Source of the DNA: Flavihumibacter solisilvae
GTDB taxonomy: Bacteria; Bacteroidota; Bacteroidia; Chitinophagales; Chitinophagaceae
Assembly (NCBI RefSeq): GCF_000814475.1
Contig: NZ_JSVC01000008.1
Location: forward strand, 1-64,000
DNA: 64,000 nucleotides
Direction of reading: 5' to 3'
The position numbers and the translations under genes are program-made. Position 1 is the stretch's first letter; each line of letters starts with the position of its first letter. Of this stretch, positions 44,099-52,100 are shown piece after piece. The notes beneath the pieces were generated by a model. That model made no database searches. It was not told the origin of the DNA and saw only the letters and a program-made list of their open reading frames with translations.

Positions 44099-44898
44099 GG
44101 ATCAACGGCCATACAAAGATTGCAGCATTGCTGAAAGCCCATCCGGGTGCGCTGGATGCTATTGTCAGCGTGAGCCCGAAATTTGAAAAGCTCAGAAACC
44201 CTGTTCTCCGCAAGTTGATGGCCGGAAGAACCAATATAACCATGGCCTGTAAAGTAGCTGGTTGCAGTATAACCGAATTCTATGAAAAGCTGTCTCTTTT
44301 GGGTTTTGACATCGAAGCGGGTGCCTCTTCAGATCTTCGCGGTAACGAAGAGATACCTGCTTTTGTCAGGACCATCAGCAAGGAAAATATAATAGAGATC
44401 GATGTCCGTAAAATTTTAGAGAAAGGTGAGGATCCGCTTAGCCTCATCTCGCGTCACACCCTGAACCTGCGACCCGGGCAGCTGTTGAAGATTGTAAATA
44501 GTTTTTACCCGGAGCCCCTTGTGTCTTTACTGGATAAACAGGGGTTTGGTTCATTTTTCACTGAAATAAATGAAGATCTTGTAGAAACATTTTTTTATGT
44601 GAGATGCAAAGAAGAGCGGAATACACTTAATCAGCCCAGGGAAAGTAATCTTAAATGGGATGAAGTTCTGCAGATATACTCGGGTCGTACCAAAACTATC
44701 GATGTAAGGAATCTTGAAATGCCCCTTCCTATGATCACCATTTTGGAAGCACTTGATGAACTGCCTGCTGATCAGGCATTGTTTGTTTATCACAAGCGAT
44801 TGCCGGTCTACCTTCTCCCTGAGCTCGCTTCAAGAAATTTCAGGTATAGTGTAAACGAAGTGAGGGAAGGTGAATTAAATCTTCTGATTTACAGGTGA
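44095..44898 (+). CDS. DUF1858-DUF2249 protein
   Basis: A 267-residue cytoplasmic protein. Residues 1-75 form a DUF1858 helical domain (ALLKAHPGALDAIVSVSPKF ... GRTNITMACKVAGCS). Two DUF2249-like alpha/beta units follow: 95-180 (IIEIDVRKILEKGEDPLSLI ... LRPGQLLKIVNSFYPEPL) and 185-267 (KTIDVRNLEMPLPMITILEALDELPADQALFVYH). These domains recur next to NO and Fe-S repair genes and resemble TusA-like sulfur or electron-handling folds, but function is unknown. The start overlaps the Ric-type gene and the stop overlaps the following GTG start. Confidence 0.82.
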   Translation: MRINGHTKIAALLKAHPGALDAIVSVSPKFEKLRNPVLRKLMAGRTNITMACKVAGCSITEFYEKLSLLGFDIEAGASSDLRGNEEIPAFVRTISKENIIEIDVRKILEKGEDPLSLISRHTLNLRPGQLLKIVNSFYPEPLVSLLDKQGFGSFFTEINEDLVETFFYVRCKEERNTLNQPRESNLKWDEVLQIYSGRTKTIDVRNLEMPLPMITILEALDELPADQALFVYHKRLPVYLLPELASRNFRYSVNEVREGELNLLIYR

Positions 44899-46148
44899 AA
44901 AATACACTACATACTGTTGTTATACCCTTTTATATTTACGCTGCTATTTCTTTTTTGGTTGCGACGATTCTCCTTGCATGTTCAGGTACTGCATTGACAC
45001 AACATTATTTTCAGCCCCGGTTATTGGCGATAACGCATATCATGGCATTAGGGTGGGGAACAATGATCATATTGGGTTCAAGTCACCAGTTGCTTCCCGT
45101 GCTTATCGAGGGGAATCTATACAGCAGGAAACTCGCACAACTATCCTTTATCCTGGCTGCTGCGGGCATACCATTGCTCGTGTACGCATTTTTCATTTTT
45201 GATTTTGGCTGGCCCGCACGATGGGGTGGTATACTCGTAAATGCGGGCGTATTATCTTTCGTAGTCAATGTTGCCAACAGTATCAGGAAAAGTCAACAGG
45301 AAAACATACACGCCATATTCGTGTTTACAGCTGCGTGTTGGTTACTGGCGACAACAGCGATCGGCTTAGTGCTCGTTTACAATTTCCAGGATAATTTTCT
45401 TCCAAAGGATTCTCTGGCATTCCTGTCGTTGCATATGCACCTGGGAATAATCGGCTGGTTCCTTTTACTCGTGGTGGGAGTTGGATCACGGTTGCTGCCC
45501 ATGTTCTTCATTTCCAAATACACCAACTCAAGGCTGTTGTGGTGGATCTATGCTTTGATCAATACAGGTCTTGTGGCATTTGTAATAATGTTCCTCAAAT
45601 TTCATGGGATGCATAGACTCGCTGTGTTACCGGTGGCTGTGGCCCTTATACTGTTTGTAAGGTATTGCTACTGTGCTTACCAGGCCAGGATCCGAAGGCA
45701 GGTTGACGGCCAGATGAAGTTGTCCGTTCTGTCCGTAGTTATGATTTTCATCCCGGTACTGATCTTGGTCGTTATATCAGGATTGACAGCTGGCGCCTCG
45801 GACCGTCCCGGCCTTGAAATGGCCTACGGCTTTACTATATTCTTCGGCTGGATTACCAGCATAATACTGGGCATGACCTTCAAAACCCTTCCTTTCATAG
45901 TCTGGAACAAGGTTTACGAGGAGCATGCCGGGCTGGTAAAAACCCCTCAGCCTGCAGATCTTTTCAGTAGCAGGCTGTTCAAGGGCATGTCCGTCACTTA
46001 CCTGGTGGGATTCGTATTGTTTTTAACCGGACTTCTCAATTCGCAGGTAGTATTGTTGAATATTTCATCAGGCTTACTGGTTGCCGCAGCCTTATGTTAT
46101 AACCTGAATGTTTTTAAGCTGGTATTACATGAACGTGATCACAAATAA
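44895..46148 (+). CDS. Heme-copper-oxidase-like membrane protein of NO-response operon
   Basis: A 417-residue protein with about twelve hydrophobic segments, starting with GTG that overlaps the previous stop. Histidines sit in helices in a subunit I-like pattern: ITHIMALGWGTM (His48), SSHQLLPV (His64) and LSLHMHLGIIGWF (His180, His182). It is similar in size and style to the protein at 39251 but belongs to a distinct subgroup often annotated as cytochrome oxidase subunit I or NnrS-like. A b-type heme and a role in NO handling are inferred from its operon, with Fe-S repair and NsrR-like genes. Confidence 0.72.
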   Translation: MKNTLHTVVIPFYIYAAISFLVATILLACSGTALTQHYFQPRLLAITHIMALGWGTMIILGSSHQLLPVLIEGNLYSRKLAQLSFILAAAGIPLLVYAFFIFDFGWPARWGGILVNAGVLSFVVNVANSIRKSQQENIHAIFVFTAACWLLATTAIGLVLVYNFQDNFLPKDSLAFLSLHMHLGIIGWFLLLVVGVGSRLLPMFFISKYTNSRLLWWIYALINTGLVAFVIMFLKFHGMHRLAVLPVAVALILFVRYCYCAYQARIRRQVDGQMKLSVLSVVMIFIPVLILVVISGLTAGASDRPGLEMAYGFTIFFGWITSIILGMTFKTLPFIVWNKVYEEHAGLVKTPQPADLFSSRLFKGMSVTYLVGFVLFLTGLLNSQVVLLNISSGLLVAAALCYNLNVFKLVLHERDHK

Positions 46149-46452
46149 CTCAATCCTCTGTACGGTCGCGCTTGCCGCCCTGCAGAATGTAGTCGACCCC
46201 GAATTGGGTCTGAACGTAGTCGACCTCGGTCTGATCTACCAGGTTGATTTCGATGATCCGGGGAAGACTATCTACCTGACAATGACACTGACTACCCGCT
46301 TTTGCCCCATGGGTGAATCCCTTGCCGCTGCTGTAACCAGGGCGCTTCAATCAACATTTCCGCATGATGATGTCAGTGTTTTGCTGACATTTGATCCGCC
46401 ATGGGACCATACCAGGATCTCGGCTGAAGGGAAAATGTTTCTAAATAAGTGA
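46129..46452 (+). CDS. MIP18/DUF59-family metal-sulfur cluster assembly factor
   Basis: A 107-residue protein of the SufT/PaaD/YitW family, which helps assemble or mature Fe-S clusters. The motif DPELGLNVVDLGLIY and the conserved cysteine in TTRFCPMGES are present. The ATG at 46129 overlaps the previous gene by 20 bases; an earlier start at 46108 would add a hydrophobic-aromatic tail not seen in the family. The Rrf2 gene begins four bases after its stop. Confidence 0.88.
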   Translation: MNVITNNSILCTVALAALQNVVDPELGLNVVDLGLIYQVDFDDPGKTIYLTMTLTTRFCPMGESLAAAVTRALQSTFPHDDVSVLLTFDPPWDHTRISAEGKMFLNK

Positions 46453-46455
46453 ATT

Positions 46456-46887
46456 ATGCTCAGCTTAACCTGTAAAAATGCAATTAAGGCAGTTATTTAC
46501 CTTGCCTCGAAGTATGATTCGGGTTCAAACGCCGGAATTAAAGAAATTGCTGAATTTATTGATGCCAGTGATCATACAGTTGGTAAATTATTACAGACCT
46601 TAGTAAAAGGAAATCTCATAAATAGCGTAAAAGGACCATCAGGTGGATTTTACGTTACGAAAGAGCAGTTAAGGCAGCCGGTTATAAATATCGTTTATGC
46701 AATTGACGGCAACGAAGTTTTTCGCGGATGTGGATTGGGGTTGAAGAAGTGTTCGGCTAAACATCCATGCCCGATGCATGACCAGTACAAAACAGCGCGC
46801 GATATCCTGGAAAAACTGTTCACGAAAAGCAGGGTCATTGATCTCTGTGAGCCCGTTAACAACGGGCTGGCATATCTTTCAAGCTGA
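46456..46887 (+). CDS. Rrf2-family regulator, NsrR/IscR-like
   Basis: A 143-residue winged-helix repressor. The N-terminal recognition helix region GIKEIAEFIDASDHTVGKLLQTL and wing GPSGGFYVTK are classic for Rrf2. Three cysteines at 92, 99 and 105 (GCGLGLKKCSAKHPC) match the Fe-S ligand set of NsrR and IscR, so it probably senses NO or cluster status. It lies within the Fe-S repair operon, whose promoter carries the perfect palindrome at 43065-43080, and a related half-matched site precedes nosC. Autoregulation is the simplest model. Confidence 0.9.
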   Translation: MLSLTCKNAIKAVIYLASKYDSGSNAGIKEIAEFIDASDHTVGKLLQTLVKGNLINSVKGPSGGFYVTKEQLRQPVINIVYAIDGNEVFRGCGLGLKKCSAKHPCPMHDQYKTARDILEKLFTKSRVIDLCEPVNNGLAYLSS

Positions 46888-46908
46888 GAAATTCATAAAC
46901 TTTGATAC

Positions 46909-48195
46909 ATGACCAGGGAACCAAATTATATCTCTGCAGCGGAAGCCGTAAAGGTGATTTCATCGAACAACAGGGTTTTTATTCACGGCAGTGCTTCCAC
47001 GCCTGTCAGCCTTGTTGAAGCATTGCATAGCCGGCACAAAGAGCTTGAGAAGGTTGAAATGGTCAGTATCACCAATATTGGTGACCTGGACTTCGACAAC
47101 CCTGAATACAAGAAGAGCTTCTTTTTTAATTCACTTTTTGTTTCTGCCAATACACGGTCGGTCAGTAACAGTGTTGACGGTGATTATGTTCCCATTTTTC
47201 TTAGTGAGATTCCCCGGTTGTTCCGGAACAACATCCTGCCTATCGATGTGGCACTGATCCAGGTTTCCCCGCCGGACATGCACGGATATTGCTCCCTGGG
47301 AACTTCTGTTGATATCGCCAGGGCCGCTGTTGACACCGCCAAAGTCGTGATCGCAATGGTCAATCCCCGAATGCCCAGGACTCACGGTGACGGATTTCTG
47401 CACGTGAACCGGATCAGCTCAATGGTATGGGAGGAGCGCGAGTTACCGGAAGTTGATTATTCCGCCAAAGTAAATGATGCTGTCAGGCAGATCGGGAAAA
47501 ACGTGGCCTCGCTTATTGAAGATGGCGCAACACTCCAGATGGGAATAGGAAGCATTCCCGACCAGGTGCTGCAGAATCTGCATGGTCATAAGGACCTTGG
47601 GATCCATACAGAGATGCTCTCAGATGGCGTCTTGCCTTTGCTTGAGAATGGAGTGATCAATAACAGGAAGAAGAAATTAAATGTCGGCCGCTCGGTGACC
47701 GGATTCATGCTCGGCACACGAAAGTTGTATGACTTTGTGCACGACAATCCTACAGTTCGGGTGATGGATATCTCTTACGTAAATGATACCAGTATCATCC
47801 GCCAGAACCCGAAGGCTACGGCCATCAACAGTGCAATCGAAATTGATATTACCGGCCAGGTTTGTGCCGATTCTATGGGCACTTATCAATATTCCGGGAT
47901 AGGTGGCCAGATGGACTTCATCCGCGGGGCATCCTTATCGGCAGGTGGCAAACCTATCATTGCCCTGCAATCCGTTACTTCGAAGGGACACACCCGCATC
48001 GTGCCTTTCCTCAAACAGGGAGCAGGGGTGGTGACAACCAGGGGGCACGTACACTGGGTAGTGACAGAATTCGGTCTGGTCAATCTTTTTGGTATGAACC
48101 TTAAACAACGCGGACGGGCACTGATCAGCATTGCCCATCCCGATCACCGCGAATCACTTGAAAAGGCTTTTTATGAGCGGTATAATACAAATTGA
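46909..48195 (+). CDS. Acetyl-CoA hydrolase/4-hydroxybutyrate CoA-transferase family
   Basis: A 428-residue class I CoA-transferase. Motifs include FIHGSASTP near the N-terminus, GATLQMGIGSIPDQVL (the CoA-binding turn), the catalytic-glutamate region SAIEIDITGQVCADSMG and GIGGQMDFIRGA. It moves CoA between acetate and another acyl acid, or hydrolyses acetyl-CoA. It starts 21 bases after the Rrf2 gene on the same strand, and the same neighbours occur together in other Bacteroidota. Why a CoA-transferase belongs in an NO-stress operon is unclear. Confidence 0.9.
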   Translation: MTREPNYISAAEAVKVISSNNRVFIHGSASTPVSLVEALHSRHKELEKVEMVSITNIGDLDFDNPEYKKSFFFNSLFVSANTRSVSNSVDGDYVPIFLSEIPRLFRNNILPIDVALIQVSPPDMHGYCSLGTSVDIARAAVDTAKVVIAMVNPRMPRTHGDGFLHVNRISSMVWEERELPEVDYSAKVNDAVRQIGKNVASLIEDGATLQMGIGSIPDQVLQNLHGHKDLGIHTEMLSDGVLPLLENGVINNRKKKLNVGRSVTGFMLGTRKLYDFVHDNPTVRVMDISYVNDTSIIRQNPKATAINSAIEIDITGQVCADSMGTYQYSGIGGQMDFIRGASLSAGGKPIIALQSVTSKGHTRIVPFLKQGAGVVTTRGHVHWVVTEFGLVNLFGMNLKQRGRALISIAHPDHRESLEKAFYERYNTN

Positions 48196-48215
48196 TCCAG
48201 TCCTCTACCTGTTAA

Positions 48216-49607
48216 TCAGATCGCTTTACTGAAAGTCTGCCCCGAAAGAAATATGTTATCTTTTTTTTGGTTTTCGCGTTGGAGGAAAAGATCGAATGCT
48301 CCACACACGTTTCGCAGGAAATAATGGCCGGTACCGGTTAGTTTCAGTTGATTGGAGTCATACTCAACCATCCCGTCATTCCTCATGCCCGTTAATACAG
48401 GGAACGAATAGGCTTCAAGTAGGGCAAGGTGCTCAGGTAAGAAAGTAGTCTGGCCTTTACATGAAATATCTTTGATGTACTTCCTGAAAGCAATGTCCTC
48501 ACTATTCAGAAAATAGCCACGTTGTACCGGTGAAATTCCTTCATTCACCGCATGATAATAAGTACTCAGCGTTTTGTCATTCTGTGCAAATGCATTGCCA
48601 AGGTCGCTGATCGCTGATACCCCTAGTCCCAATAACAGGCCACTATTCTGGGTCGTATATCCCATGAAGTTCCGATGCAGTTTGCCGGACTTTTTCGCGT
48701 TGAACAGTTCATCATGGGGTAAGGCAAAATGGTCCATGCCAATATCTTCAAACCCCGCTTCACGAAACAATTCACTTCCCCGGAGATAAAGATTTATTTT
48801 TTCTTCGGCGCCGGGTAAGTGCGACTCATTGAACAACCGCTGCCCTTTGCTGGTCCAGGGAACATGCGCATAACTGTAAAACGCTATCCTGTCCGGGCGC
48901 AACCCGATCACTTGGCGGACAGTATTTTCAATCTTGCCAAGGTCCTGTAAAGGAAGCCCATAAATGAGATCAAAATTGACGGATTTGAAGCCAGCTGACC
49001 TGGCCTGTTCCGTGGCCTTTTGTACATTTTCAATTGGTTGGATTCTGTTGATGATCCGCTGTACTTCAGGATCGAGGTCCTGTACACCATAGCTGATGCG
49101 ACGAAATCCCAGGTCATAAAGCACCTTAAGATGTTCAGGGGTGGTATTGTTAGGATGACCTTCTATACTGAACTCATGGTCAAAATGTACAATGCTGTTC
49201 TTAAGCATGAACTCAATCAGCCTTTTCAGGTTACGTGGGGAAAAGAACGTAGGAGTGCCGCCACCCAGGTGGATCTCCCTGATCACGGGCGTTTGACCCA
49301 TTAGCTTCCGATATGACTTCCATTCCTTTTCTATTGCCAGCAGGTATTCTTCCTCTACAGAGTGATTTTTGGTGATCCTTTTATTGCAGCCACAATAAGT
49401 GCATAGTGACTCGCAAAAAGGCAGGTGCACATAAATACTTATGCCGGTGGCAGCATTGTTGATCCGGAACTGCTCCGAAAACTTTGATTGCCAGGCGACT
49501 GGATCAATCCCACTGTTCCAGAACGGAACTGTCGGGTAGCTCGTATACCGCGGTATCGGTTGGTTGTACTTTCGAACCAGGCTGGGATCAACAGTAATCT
49601 TTTTCAT
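48216..49607 (-). CDS. hemN: Oxygen-independent coproporphyrinogen III dehydrogenase
   Basis: Radical SAM enzyme that decarboxylates coproporphyrinogen III to protoporphyrinogen IX without oxygen, 463 residues. The cluster motif is CESLCTYCGC (Cys65, Cys69, Cys72, Cys74). YTSYPTVPFW at the N-terminus and HLGGGTPTFFS are HemN signatures, and its length separates it from shorter HemW-type proteins. It suits anaerobic heme supply for the c-type and b-type hemes of the adjacent nos and oxidase-like proteins. The 71-base gap to the next upstream gene holds only a weak FNR-like half-site. Confidence 0.95.
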   Translation of the reverse strand: MKKITVDPSLVRKYNQPIPRYTSYPTVPFWNSGIDPVAWQSKFSEQFRINNAATGISIYVHLPFCESLCTYCGCNKRITKNHSVEEEYLLAIEKEWKSYRKLMGQTPVIREIHLGGGTPTFFSPRNLKRLIEFMLKNSIVHFDHEFSIEGHPNNTTPEHLKVLYDLGFRRISYGVQDLDPEVQRIINRIQPIENVQKATEQARSAGFKSVNFDLIYGLPLQDLGKIENTVRQVIGLRPDRIAFYSYAHVPWTSKGQRLFNESHLPGAEEKINLYLRGSELFREAGFEDIGMDHFALPHDELFNAKKSGKLHRNFMGYTTQNSGLLLGLGVSAISDLGNAFAQNDKTLSTYYHAVNEGISPVQRGYFLNSEDIAFRKYIKDISCKGQTTFLPEHLALLEAYSFPVLTGMRNDGMVEYDSNQLKLTGTGHYFLRNVCGAFDLFLQRENQKKDNIFLSGQTFSKAI

Positions 49608-49678
49608 TGAAGCAAAAATCGATTTGCTTCACCTGATAATTCATGACCTGTGTCAGCCTGTTACAGGACAATGATCAA

Positions 49679-50653
49679 TTACTTCATCATTAACTCTTCA
49701 ATAACTTTCGTGATTTCCCCAGGCGTTTGATTGAATGTGGCATATTTTATTTTCCTTCCCGGAACAACGCGGTTAGTGCCATCGTCTTCAATAATAAAGT
49801 CTAGTTCCCTATAGTTAAAATAAGGTTGTAGCCCTCTTACTGCAATCAATACTGCTGTCTGGTCCCAGCTGTATCGGCCCTCGTTATTACCATCATACGA
49901 CATGGCATGGTAATAGGCGTCTTTAACCGGGCTGTTTTGAATGTTGTTGTTATTGATCAATGTCATGCCGGTTATGATCCTGATCCCTATCTCAAGTCCC
50001 GTCAACGTGATTGGTGTTGGCCATTCGGAGAAAACCTTTCGTGCTGCCGGTATATCCGCACGGATGTTAAATTCATTACCTCCCTTGCCGGTACTATCCA
50101 CCGCACCGGCCATGGAAACCAGTTGCTTTACTTTCACTTCGACCAGTTGCCTGCCCGTTAGTTCACTGAACTCATCCGCTTTTGAGTCAAGTAATCCTGG
50201 CATGTTGCTGAAAGTTCCTACAGTAACAATCGTCACTGAATGATCAGGTTGTGATGCAAGTAATTTCCGGTATACAGAAACGGCATCCTGGGCATCATTG
50301 TTCGATTTGAAATTATGGGGATATTCTTTAACGATCTTCTGCGCCCAGAGCCGTTCGCAGAATAGGTTGGGACTGTCAAGTTTGATCACCCCAACCGGGA
50401 TGTCCTGCCGCTTAAAATAAGTGTTGATCACACTTATGGTTGGCACCGTGGTTTCCGCAGCGTTTGATGATATGGTTGCAAGGATCTTCGCCTCACCTTT
50501 GTCTGCAAATGCATGAAGCATGGCAAGCGCGCCCACATCATCGTAATCTGGAGCGATGTCAGTATCAAAAATAATTGCTACAGGAGCCTCTTTCGTCATG
50601 TGGTTGCCACCACAGCCTGCCAGCAGTATCAATGCCAGGTAGTATAATTTCAT
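49679..50653 (-). CDS. Lipoprotein nucleoside hydrolase family protein
   Basis: A 324-residue protein with lipoprotein signal MKLYYLALILLAGC (start at 50653; an upstream start at 50704 would overlap the next gene and lose the signal). The calcium-binding nucleoside hydrolase motif DTDIAPDYDDVGAL is complete. It should cleave N-glycosidic bonds of nucleosides in the periplasm, though periplasmic Bacteroidota members may have other substrates. It is the last gene of the four-gene minus-strand operon that begins at 56378. Confidence 0.86.
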   Translation of the reverse strand: MKLYYLALILLAGCGGNHMTKEAPVAIIFDTDIAPDYDDVGALAMLHAFADKGEAKILATISSNAAETTVPTISVINTYFKRQDIPVGVIKLDSPNLFCERLWAQKIVKEYPHNFKSNNDAQDAVSVYRKLLASQPDHSVTIVTVGTFSNMPGLLDSKADEFSELTGRQLVEVKVKQLVSMAGAVDSTGKGGNEFNIRADIPAARKVFSEWPTPITLTGLEIGIRIITGMTLINNNNIQNSPVKDAYYHAMSYDGNNEGRYSWDQTAVLIAVRGLQPYFNYRELDFIIEDDGTNRVVPGRKIKYATFNQTPGEITKVIEELMMK

Positions 50654-50684
50654 CTTCAATCGCAGTTTGGCTTTTTTGAAATCT

Positions 50685-52100
50685 TTATTTTTTACCTGTA
50701 ACAACTGTCGTATCCGTCATGAACGTGGGTACCACGTAATTCCCGGAGTCCACATCAACCTTAGGAAACATCTTTTTTATCCCGGCGTAATCTTCCTTTT
50801 TAACATTTGACTTGTACAGGTAGAGCGAACGCAGGGTTTTGGATTGCTGCAGGACCTGGAGTCCTTTCGCCGTAACCCCGGTGCCAACCAGGTTAAGCGA
50901 CTGCAGTTCCGGAAGAGATTGAAGCTTCGACAGTCCCTTGTCGGTGATAGCAGTATTGCTGAGTTGCAACTTTCTGAGTGAAGGGAAATCGCCGATCAGG
51001 CTTAATGACTCGTCAGTTATTCCCGCGTTGTCAAGCTTTAGCCAAACAAGTTGTTTTTTCAACGGGCTAAGCAGTGCGATAATTGAATCAGCCCCGTTTG
51101 CAGCAGTTACAAAATTCGCGGACAGGTAATTACTGTTTCGCTCAACAGGCACAATCATAACACCTGCTTTTTTCAACTTGTCAACTGCAACTGCATCGGC
51201 AGCGTCAACCGGTGCTTCGGGTATAATCTTATCTGCGGCCAATGCCGTAGTGGACCCGTTATCGCCTGACTGAAGTGCAAGCAGGATATGTTTCATTTTC
51301 TCATCGCTGGGAAGTTCCTTTACTTTCTGCGTGAAATTATTGCCAGAATTGATCCACCATTTCAGCAATTCCACTTCGGCGGCTGTAAGCTGCGGTTTTT
51401 CTCTCGGGGGCATATGGTCGTCATCATTCACAGGCAACAGCATCCTGCTGATCATTTCGCTTTCTGCTGCTTTCCCCCACAGGATCGTGTTTCCACTCTC
51501 TCCGCCTTTCAGGATGAAATCCGGCTGGTCCAGGCGAAGTTTTCCTTTTTGTTTACCTGCCCCATGGCAGTTATAGCATTTCTCCGCCAGAACTGGTTGT
51601 ACAAGGTCTGCATACACGGCAGCTTCTTCAATAACCGGAATGGGGGCACGTTTTACAGTACTGCCGCCAACATCAGTCCATCCTGCAGCCAGGTAGTCGG
51701 AACCGTGAGTAAGTGAACCGCCCAGGTGACCGGTAAAGGTTATCAGGCCGCATACTATAACGGCAACAGATAGACGCAATGGAATCGCAACTTTATTTCT
51801 TAAAAACACATACAAGAGGGCGACAGCAGCAGTCGCAATTCCTGCCCACTGGTGTGAAGCAACTAATGAGCCATCGTATTCACCACTGAGCGAAAGGAAA
51901 TACCCGGATATGCAGGACATGACTGAACCCATCGCTCCCATGAAGAGCATCGGGGAAACCGCAGGTTGAAGCTTTTCGTACCGCGGTCTCATGGAAATTA
52001 ATTCAAAAAGGCACGCCAATAAAAGGATCCCGATGGGCAAATGGACGATGACCGGGTGAAGATGGCCCAGTATACCGGGTATGGATATCAGCACTATCAT
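50685..52100 (-). CDS. DUF2231-cytochrome c-leucine-rich repeat fusion
   Basis: A 471-residue fusion. Residues 8-140 form a four- to five-helix DUF2231 membrane domain (LGHLHPVIVHLPIGILLL). Next is a PSCyt1-type cytochrome c with heme site CYNCH (175-179) and MPPREKPQLTAAEVELLKWWI. After a linker, residues about 345-450 hold four to five leucine-rich repeats (LWLKLDNAGITDESLSLI, LRKLQLSNTAITDKGLSKL). The start overlaps the DUF1501 gene's stop by four bases. This combination is found with DUF1549/DUF1553 and DUF1501 genes in Planctomycetes and Bacteroidota. Function unknown; redox sensing or electron transfer at the membrane is plausible. Confidence 0.82.
   Translation of the reverse strand: MIVLISIPGILGHLHPVIVHLPIGILLLACLFELISMRPRYEKLQPAVSPMLFMGAMGSVMSCISGYFLSLSGEYDGSLVASHQWAGIATAAVALLYVFLRNKVAIPLRLSVAVIVCGLITFTGHLGGSLTHGSDYLAAGWTDVGGSTVKRAPIPVIEEAAVYADLVQPVLAEKCYNCHGAGKQKGKLRLDQPDFILKGGESGNTILWGKAAESEMISRMLLPVNDDDHMPPREKPQLTAAEVELLKWWINSGNNFTQKVKELPSDEKMKHILLALQSGDNGSTTALAADKIIPEAPVDAADAVAVDKLKKAGVMIVPVERNSNYLSANFVTAANGADSIIALLSPLKKQLVWLKLDNAGITDESLSLIGDFPSLRKLQLSNTAITDKGLSKLQSLPELQSLNLVGTGVTAKGLQVLQQSKTLRSLYLYKSNVKKEDYAGIKKMFPKVDVDSGNYVVPTFMTDTTVVTGKK

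Noticed and set aside
49665-49678. Possible FNR box upstream of hemN (minus strand TTGAT-CATT-GTCCT)
   Set aside because: Only the left half fits. The right half matches two of five positions and the -7 element is weak.
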